From Palsa-504 sp963819785 (GTDB lineage: Bacteria > Actinomycetota > Actinomycetes > Streptosporangiales > Streptosporangiaceae): a stretch of DNA of 64,000 nucleotides. The first letter of the stretch is position 1, and the number at the start of each line of letters is the position of its first letter. Positions 60,014 to 64,000 of this stretch are shown in pieces. The position numbers were made by a program, and so were the translations under genes. The stretch is from the NCBI GenBank assembly GCA_963819785.1, contig CAWFXW010000020.1:124001-188000 (forward strand), given 5' to 3'. A model generated the notes under the pieces. That model was given only the letters and a program-made list of their open reading frames with translations, did no database searches and was not told where the DNA came from.

Positions 60014-60079
60014 GTTGAATCGATGGCCAGTGTTGAATCGATGGCGCGTGTTGAATCGATGGCGTGTTGAATCGATGGC
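60014..60079. repeat. Four iteron-like direct repeats upstream of gpsA
   Basis: GTTGAATCGATGGC occurs at 60014, 60032, 60050 and 60066 (spacing 18, 18, 16 bp). Each copy contains the palindrome ATCGAT. The array starts 16 bp upstream of the gpsA start codon, within its likely promoter, and about 90 bp from the divergent SDR gene. Confidence 0.8.
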
Positions 60080-60171
60080 CGGGCGCTGGCCGCCTGGTCC
60101 GTTCGGTATAAAAAAGATCTGATCCATGATCGGACTCCAGACGGTCCGTGACCAGTCCCAGGGAGGCAGAG

Positions 60172-60837
60172 ATGACGATTATCGTGCTGGGGGCGGCCGG
60201 CGGGCTCGGGCGGGCGGTCACCGCGCGGTTCCGGGACGACGGCGCGCCGGTGCTGGCATTCGACGCGCGGGTCCCGGCGGCCGGGGACCGGCAGGACAGG
60301 GTGTCCTACGTGGCCGTGGACGCGCTGGACGAGGGCAGCGTGTCGGCGGCCTTCGCGGCGGTCCCGGCCGCCACCGCGGTGGTCAACCTGATCGGCGGGT
60401 ACACCCCGCCGCAGGCCCTGGCCGCGCTCGACATCGGCGTGCTGCGGGAACAGCTCGAGCTGAACCTGGTCAGCGCGGCGATCGTGACCAAGTACGCGCT
60501 GCCGATGCTGGCCGCGCGGGGCGGCGGCGCGATCGTGCACGTGTCCAGCCGGGTCGCGCGGGAGAAGTGGGAGACGGCGTTCGCCTACAGCGTGAGCAAG
60601 CTGGGCGTGGTGCGGCTGGTCGAGGAGGCGGCGGCGGAGGGGCGCGAGGACGGCGTGCGGGTCAACTGCATCCTGCCCAGCATCATCGACACGCCGGCCA
60701 ACCGGGCCGCGCTGCCCGCGGCGAGGCATGAGCGGTGGCCCAAGCCGGCCGAGCTCGCGGCGGTGCTGTCGTTCCTGGTGTCGGACGACGCGGCGCTGAT
60801 CTCGGGGGCGGCGATCCCGGTGTACGGCCGGGCCTGA
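60172..60837 (+). CDS. Short-chain dehydrogenase/reductase family protein
   Basis: A 221-residue SDR. The cofactor motif is IIVLGAAGGLGRAV, with VVNLIGGYTPPQ at the position of NAG. The catalytic Ser lies in VHVSSRVAREKWET, and Tyr/Lys in FAYSVSKLGVVRLVEE. ATG 60172 follows GGGAGG with good spacing. The next gene starts one base after its stop, so they form an operon. Substrate unknown. Confidence 0.87.
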   Translation: MTIIVLGAAGGLGRAVTARFRDDGAPVLAFDARVPAAGDRQDRVSYVAVDALDEGSVSAAFAAVPAATAVVNLIGGYTPPQALAALDIGVLREQLELNLVSAAIVTKYALPMLAARGGGAIVHVSSRVAREKWETAFAYSVSKLGVVRLVEEAAAEGREDGVRVNCILPSIIDTPANRAALPAARHERWPKPAELAAVLSFLVSDDAALISGAAIPVYGRA

Positions 60838-60838
60838 G

Positions 60839-61528
60839 GTGGGGGTGCTGCGGCTGGGGCGGCAGTGTTTCGAGCCCGATCAGATGCTGGTGATGGGGGT
60901 CGCGGGCGCTTCCCTGGCGGGGGTGCGCTCGGCGGTGGCCGAGGGAGCCAACATCGTCGAGGTATCCGCCGCCGGGCTGGGGGCCGCCGCGCTGGTGGCG
61001 GCGGTGCGGGCGGAGTTTCCTGAGCTGGTCATCGGGGTGCGGACCGGGCGGGAGGACGTGGCCCGCGCGGCCTGCGCCGCCGGGGCCGACCTGCTGTCGG
61101 GGGGTTCGCGGTCCGGGGGTTCGCGGTCCGGGGGTTCGCGGTCCGGGGGTTCGCGGTCCGGGGGTTCGCGTCGGGGTTCGCGGTCCGGGGGTTCGCGGTC
61201 CGGGGGTTCGTGGTCCGGGGTGGCGGCCGAGTTCGGGGTGGGGGTGATTGGCCCGCCGGCCTTGGCGGTCTCGGCTGGGGTGCAGCCGGAGCGGGTCATC
61301 GTCGAGGCCACCCCCGGGTCGGTGGCGGAGCTGGTGAGCACGGGGTGGCCGGTGCTGGTGTCGCTGTCGGACGGGCCCGGGGAACTCGCGCGGGCGGCGG
61401 TTCTGGGGTGGCTGGGGGTACGGGTGTTCCGGGTTCAGGGGGTCCAGGAGACCCGGCGGGCACTGCGCATGGTCTCGGCGATCCGGGGCGACGTTCCGCC
61501 CGCCAGCGCGGTGCGGGGGCTGGCGTAG
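60839..61528 (+). CDS. Dihydropteroate synthase-like protein with Gly-Ser-Arg repeat insert
   Basis: A 229-residue protein. LVMGVAGASLAGVRSAVAEGANIVEVSAAGLGAAAL echoes the beginning of the DHPS TIM barrel (MGVLNVTPDS, GADIIDVGGES), but substrate-binding residues are changed and the usual 270-residue length is not reached. Between GADLLS and GVAAEFGVGVIGP sits about 40 residues of GGSRS repeats, encoded by 15-bp tandem repeats. It is unlikely to make folate. It is tightly linked to the preceding SDR gene (1-bp gap), so a joint pathway is possible. Confidence 0.65.
   Translation: MGVLRLGRQCFEPDQMLVMGVAGASLAGVRSAVAEGANIVEVSAAGLGAAALVAAVRAEFPELVIGVRTGREDVARAACAAGADLLSGGSRSGGSRSGGSRSGGSRSGGSRRGSRSGGSRSGGSWSGVAAEFGVGVIGPPALAVSAGVQPERVIVEATPGSVAELVSTGWPVLVSLSDGPGELARAAVLGWLGVRVFRVQGVQETRRALRMVSAIRGDVPPASAVRGLA
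61102..61220 (+). repeat. In-frame 15-bp tandem repeat, about eight copies
   Basis: Units of GGGTTCGCGGTCCGG run from 61102 to about 61220 with one shortened unit (GGGTTCGCGTC) and a variant TTCGTGG unit near the end. They encode repeated GGSRS. All changes keep the reading frame. Confidence 0.88.
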
Positions 61529-61669
61529 CGAGCGTCCTTCAGGCCGCGTCGCTTCGCTCTGGTGCGTTCCGTCCGGGCAGGTCTACGATCTTTAGACCGC
61601 AGCGGGTCCGCGGCTGGTTGCTCAGCGGTCTGCGGCCCGTTGCCTCGCCCATGCCGAGGGGAACTCTCG

Positions 61670-61993
61670 ATGGCGCTGTACATGTACCAGGCCTCTTACA
61701 CCGCTAAGTCGATGGCGGCTCAGCTCACGGACCCGCAAGATCCGGTGGAGCTGATCACCCCGGCCCTGGAGGACCTGGGTGCCAAGCTCGTGGTGGCTGG
61801 CTTTCCGTTCGGCGAGTATGACGTGCTCGTCGTGTACGAGGCGCCCGATGACATGACCGCGGCCAGCGTCGCGATGGCGGTGGCCGCCGCGGGCGAGGTC
61901 AAGTCGGGCAAGACCACGCGTCTGCTCAGCGGGGAGGAATGGCTCGAGTCCCTGCGCAAACGCAGGATTGTCACCACCCGGAAGGTGCGCTAG
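61670..61993 (+). CDS. GYD-domain protein
   Basis: A 107-residue protein matching the GYD family: YMYQASYTAKSMAAQLTDPQDPVELITPALEDLGAKL, then GFPFGEYDVLVVYEAPDDMTAASVAMAVAAAG and a basic C-terminus. The family is small, dimeric-barrel-like and uncharacterised. ATG 61670 follows CGAGGGGA with an 8-base spacer. It stands alone, with a 141-bp gap before it and a palindromic element after it. Confidence 0.87.
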   Translation: MALYMYQASYTAKSMAAQLTDPQDPVELITPALEDLGAKLVVAGFPFGEYDVLVVYEAPDDMTAASVAMAVAAAGEVKSGKTTRLLSGEEWLESLRKRRIVTTRKVR

Positions 61994-62115
61994 CCGCGCT
62001 TAGGACGCCTCTGGCCATTGTTCGAGGCTAGTGGGTATGGCACGGTGGCGGCCTCCGGGCAAAGGGGTTCGCTCGGCCTGGCCGCCCATATCAGCGGCGG
62101 CAATCCGGAGAGCTT

Positions 62116-62169
62116 CATGATCACGAAGACTTTTCAGTCTGTGCAGACTGAAAACCTTTCACGATCATG
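62116..62169. repeat. CATGATC-ended palindromic element, copy 2
   Basis: A 54-bp element. The outer arms CATGATCACGAA and TTCACGATCATG match at 10 of 12 positions. Inside is a perfect 11-bp stem, TTTTCAGTCTG (62131-62141) and CAGACTGAAAA (62144-62154), with a 2-base loop. It lies between the GYD gene and the convergent dinucleotide-binding gene, where it could terminate transcription. Confidence 0.75.
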
Positions 62170-62225
62170 GCAAGCATCCGCTGGGCGTTGATTTCCGGGG
62201 GGGCACGCTCAGCGCCGATGCCGCG

Positions 62226-62798
62226 TTACGGCGTCACGCGCAGGGCGACCCGGCGGTTCCCGCCGTTGTGCTGGACCAGGGCGAACCACACGGGCAGCAG
62301 GGCGTCTACTGTGCCGCTGGCGCCGGCATCGCCGGCGAACACGGGCTCCAGCCCGATCGCGGTGATCAGTTCCTCGGCAAGCGGGCGCGCGGCGGGATCG
62401 GCGGCGAAGAACATGACGGCGCCCTGCGGCGGGTCGGCGAAGTTCTCCCAGCCCAAGGTGTTGAAGGCGCGCGCGTACGCCGCGCCGGGCGCGGACGTGG
62501 CGACCGCCGCCCGGCTGTTGACCTCCGGCTGGCCGATGTTGTTCGCCGCGTCGATCACGACCTTGCCCGCCAGCGCCGCGCCGAGCGCCGTCACCACCTC
62601 GGCCACCGCCCCGCCCGGCACCGCCAGCAGGACCGCGTTGGCGCCGGTGACGGCGTTGGCGGCGGCCAGCACCGGGGCACCGCCCGGTCCCGTGCCCGAC
62701 CCGGCCCGGGACCCGTAGACCACGTCGTGGCCGGCCGCGCTCCATCGCTGGCCGAGCGTGCCGCCGATGCGGCCTGTCCCGATGACTGCGATCTTCAT
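62226..62798 (-). CDS. NADP-dependent F420 reductase-like dinucleotide-binding protein
   Basis: A 190-residue Rossmann protein. MKIAVIGTGRIGGTLGQRWSAAGHDVVYGSR is the NADP-binding start of the F420:NADP oxidoreductase / NPY-dehydrogenase-like family. VLLAVPGGAVAEVV, VVIDAANNIG and FNTLGWENFADP follow in the expected order. The hydride acceptor (F420 or another) cannot be settled. It is flanked on both sides by copies of the CATGATC palindromic element (62116-62169 and 62908-62961). Confidence 0.88.
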   Translation of the reverse strand: MKIAVIGTGRIGGTLGQRWSAAGHDVVYGSRAGSGTGPGGAPVLAAANAVTGANAVLLAVPGGAVAEVVTALGAALAGKVVIDAANNIGQPEVNSRAAVATSAPGAAYARAFNTLGWENFADPPQGAVMFFAADPAARPLAEELITAIGLEPVFAGDAGASGTVDALLPVWFALVQHNGGNRRVALRVTP

Positions 62799-62907
62799 GC
62801 TGGCCTCCGCCGGTGTTTCCAGATGACCTCGTTGCGGCTGAGGGTAGCGTCGGGCCGCGGGTTCCGCGTACGGATGCCGCGATGTCGGCCCGGCATCGGG
62901 CGTTTTC

Positions 62908-62961
62908 CATGATCGCGAAGACTTCTATACGGCGGGGAGTAGTGAACCCTTCGCGATCATG
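62908..62961. repeat. CATGATC-ended palindromic element, copy 3
   Basis: A 54-bp element with perfect 12-bp inverted arms CATGATCGCGAA (62908-62919) and TTCGCGATCATG (62950-62961) around a 30-bp unrelated core. It lies upstream of both the divergent dinucleotide-binding gene and the SnoaL-like gene. Confidence 0.75.
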
Positions 62962-63090
62962 AAACCGGAGGTTTCAGGCCAGCAAGCCGCCGGGTGGACG
63001 TTCGCGATCACCAACGACTGGCAGACTGTCGCCCGCTGGGGCGGTGACCGTACGGTAGGGGTGAACAGCCCGCCGCGAAGAGAGGCACGG

Positions 63091-63438
63091 ATGACACGTA
63101 CGCCACAGGAGGTCTTCCAGCACCACGCCCAGGCTCTGGGCGCCGGGGACCTGGATGAGATCGTCGCCGACTACGCCGACACCGCCGTGTTCATCACGCC
63201 AGCGGGCGTCAAGCGGGGCAAGGACGGGATCCGGGAGGCGTTCACCCAACTGCTGGCCGACGTGCCGAGCGCCGCCTGGGACCTGAAGACCCTGATCTAC
63301 GAGGACGACGTGCTCTTCCTGGAGTGGGCCGCGACCGCCGCCACGACCAAGGTCGAGGACGGCATCGACACCTTCATATTCAGCGACGGCCTGATCCGGC
63401 TGCAGACGGTCCGCTACACGCTTCAGCATACGAGCTGA
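63091..63438 (+). CDS. SnoaL/NTF2-like fold protein
   Basis: A 115-residue cone-fold protein: PQEVFQHHAQALGAGDLDEIVADYADTAVFITPAGVKRGKDGIREAFTQL is the standard SnoaL-like start, followed by WDLKTLIYEDDVLFLEWAAT and a C-terminal strand pair. Family members are hydrolases, isomerases or carriers; none can be chosen. ATG 63091 has AGAGGCACGG just upstream; the longer frame from 62959 is discounted. Confidence 0.86.
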   Translation: MTRTPQEVFQHHAQALGAGDLDEIVADYADTAVFITPAGVKRGKDGIREAFTQLLADVPSAAWDLKTLIYEDDVLFLEWAATAATTKVEDGIDTFIFSDGLIRLQTVRYTLQHTS

Positions 63439-63586
63439 GCCGGGCCTTATCCGCTAACTATCTCAATCAAAAAGCGGTTGCGCGGCTGGTCCTGCTGGAC
63501 CTGCCGCGCAACCGTGCCTGACCGGCCGGCTGCCTGGCCGAACTGACCAGAGCTGGCCAGGCGGGCTCGGTCAGGGTCCCCGCGGA

Positions 63587-63865
63587 TCAGGCGTCGCGCT
63601 GGCCAGCGAGGGGCGCGGCGACCTGAAGAACGTCGTTGGCGAACTTGCGCTGCGCGGACAGCAGCTGCTCAGCGAAGTCGTACGCGCCGTTGACCAGCTT
63701 CTCCGGCTTCGGCAGCACGTCGGCGTAGGGCAGGTTCAGCTTGGGAAAAGACGGGGTGACGGACTGAACGGTCGCGGTCCACGCCTGCAGGGCATCCAAC
63801 ACGGTGTCCTGGGACGTGCGGACCAGCTTCAGGATCTCGTCCTGGGCGGTGCTGATGTCGATCAT
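63587..63865 (-). CDS. Small helical phasin/HBHA-like protein
   Basis: A 92-residue amphipathic helical protein (IDISTAQDEILKLVRTSQDTVLDALQAWTATV, then a Pro-rich hinge NLPYADVLPKPEKLV and a second helix YDFAEQLLSAQRKFANDVLQVAAPL). The pattern resembles small phasin-like or heparin-binding-hemagglutinin-like actinomycete proteins, which coat lipid or polymer surfaces. The ATG is preceded by GGAGGAGGAG. A strong consensus promoter lies 35-65 bp upstream, suggesting abundant expression. Exact role unknown. Confidence 0.75.
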   Translation of the reverse strand: MIDISTAQDEILKLVRTSQDTVLDALQAWTATVQSVTPSFPKLNLPYADVLPKPEKLVNGAYDFAEQLLSAQRKFANDVLQVAAPLAGQRDA

Positions 63866-63900
63866 GATTGCTCCTCCTCCAGCGGTTCTTTCTGCTTACT

Positions 63901-63930
63901 ATAGTACGCAGTGAGCTTGGTTTGTCAAGC
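63901..63930 (-). promoter_or_regulatory. Consensus-like promoter with inverted repeat over the -35
   Basis: On the minus strand TTGACA (63928-63923) and TACTAT (63906-63901) are separated by 16 bases, the best housekeeping-type promoter seen in the window. GCTTG-N6-CAAGC (63915-63930) overlaps the -35 and could be an operator. It serves the phasin-like gene. Confidence 0.65.
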
Positions 63931-64000
63931 GTTTGCTCGATATGCCAAGCGGGGCGGCTGAGGCGGGGAGGGGGTCACGGTTCGTAGCGGGTGCGATTGG

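Noticed and set aside
60014..60080. CRISPR-like appearance of the gpsA direct repeats
   Set aside because: The units are 14 bp with 2-4 bp between them, far too short for repeat-spacer structure, and no cas genes are present.

Overview
This is a 64 kb, very GC-rich, gene-dense window from an actinomycete (Actinomycetota). The recognisable genes point to a Streptomyces/Streptosporangiales-type organism. They include nickel superoxide dismutase with its maturation protease, the SigR/RsrA redox sigma/anti-sigma pair, a WblE/WhiB1 protein, a DasR-like GntR regulator, a SigF-type sigma factor with an RsbW-like kinase, the aroA-rsgA-hisN order, and a WS/DGAT-plsC-plsB acyltransferase block with the same gene order as the Mycobacterium Rv2484c-Rv2482c region. 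Assignment below phylum is inference. No rRNA, tRNA, CRISPR array, insertion sequence or prophage was recognised.

Layout. 1-4.6 kb: branched-chain amino acid ABC transporter (substrate-binding protein tail, livH, livM, livG, livF). 4.7-11.4 kb: a LolD/MacB-like ABC exporter with a double ATPase, facing a DUF4097-PadR operon. 11.4-13.7 kb: VapBC toxin-antitoxin, a CGNR regulator, sodX and sodN. 13.9-19 kb: anti-sigma/sigma pair, a lipid-kinase-like gene, wblE and a PdtaS-like kinase. 19-25.3 kb: DasR-like regulator, DUF3311-symporter pair, a thiamine-diphosphate enzyme, and biotin carboxylase with its carrier. 25.4-31.6 kb: two membrane HD-domain proteins, rsrA-sigR, a methyltransferase-like gene, a DksA-like protein and an SRAP protein. 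31.8-36.9 kb: aroA, rsgA, a CAP protein, DUF2087, hisN and a CBS protein. 37-45.4 kb: a sedolisin protease followed by a tight five-gene cassette of two paralogous unknowns, one more unknown, a MoxR-like AAA+ ATPase and a VWA/DUF2201 protein. 45.5-48.9 kb: DUF1275, a ThiF/TOMM-like protein and an ABC1 kinase. 48.9-64 kb: enoyl-CoA hydratase, a RelE/Phd module, a lipid acyltransferase cluster, an acyl-CoA racemase-like enzyme, dehydrogenases, gpsA, a DHPS-like protein and small stress-type proteins.

Three themes deserve attention. First, five genes (DAG-kinase-like, PdtaS-like kinase, aroA, DUF1275, WS/DGAT) are each split by what looks like a one-base frameshift. Three of these map to a short homopolymer and are repaired by adding or removing one base, so sequence error is as likely as gene decay. 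Second, the window is rich in short tandem repeats and palindromes: repeats copying the stop-codon region of five genes, four iteron-like repeats upstream of gpsA, paired 16-bp palindromes after sodN, and three 53-54 bp palindromic elements with shared CATGATC ends. Third, the MoxR/VWA cassette at 39.2-45.4 kb is the best candidate for a poorly described system. Many genes overlap by 1-4 bases (ATGA, GTGA, TTGA), so translational coupling is common.
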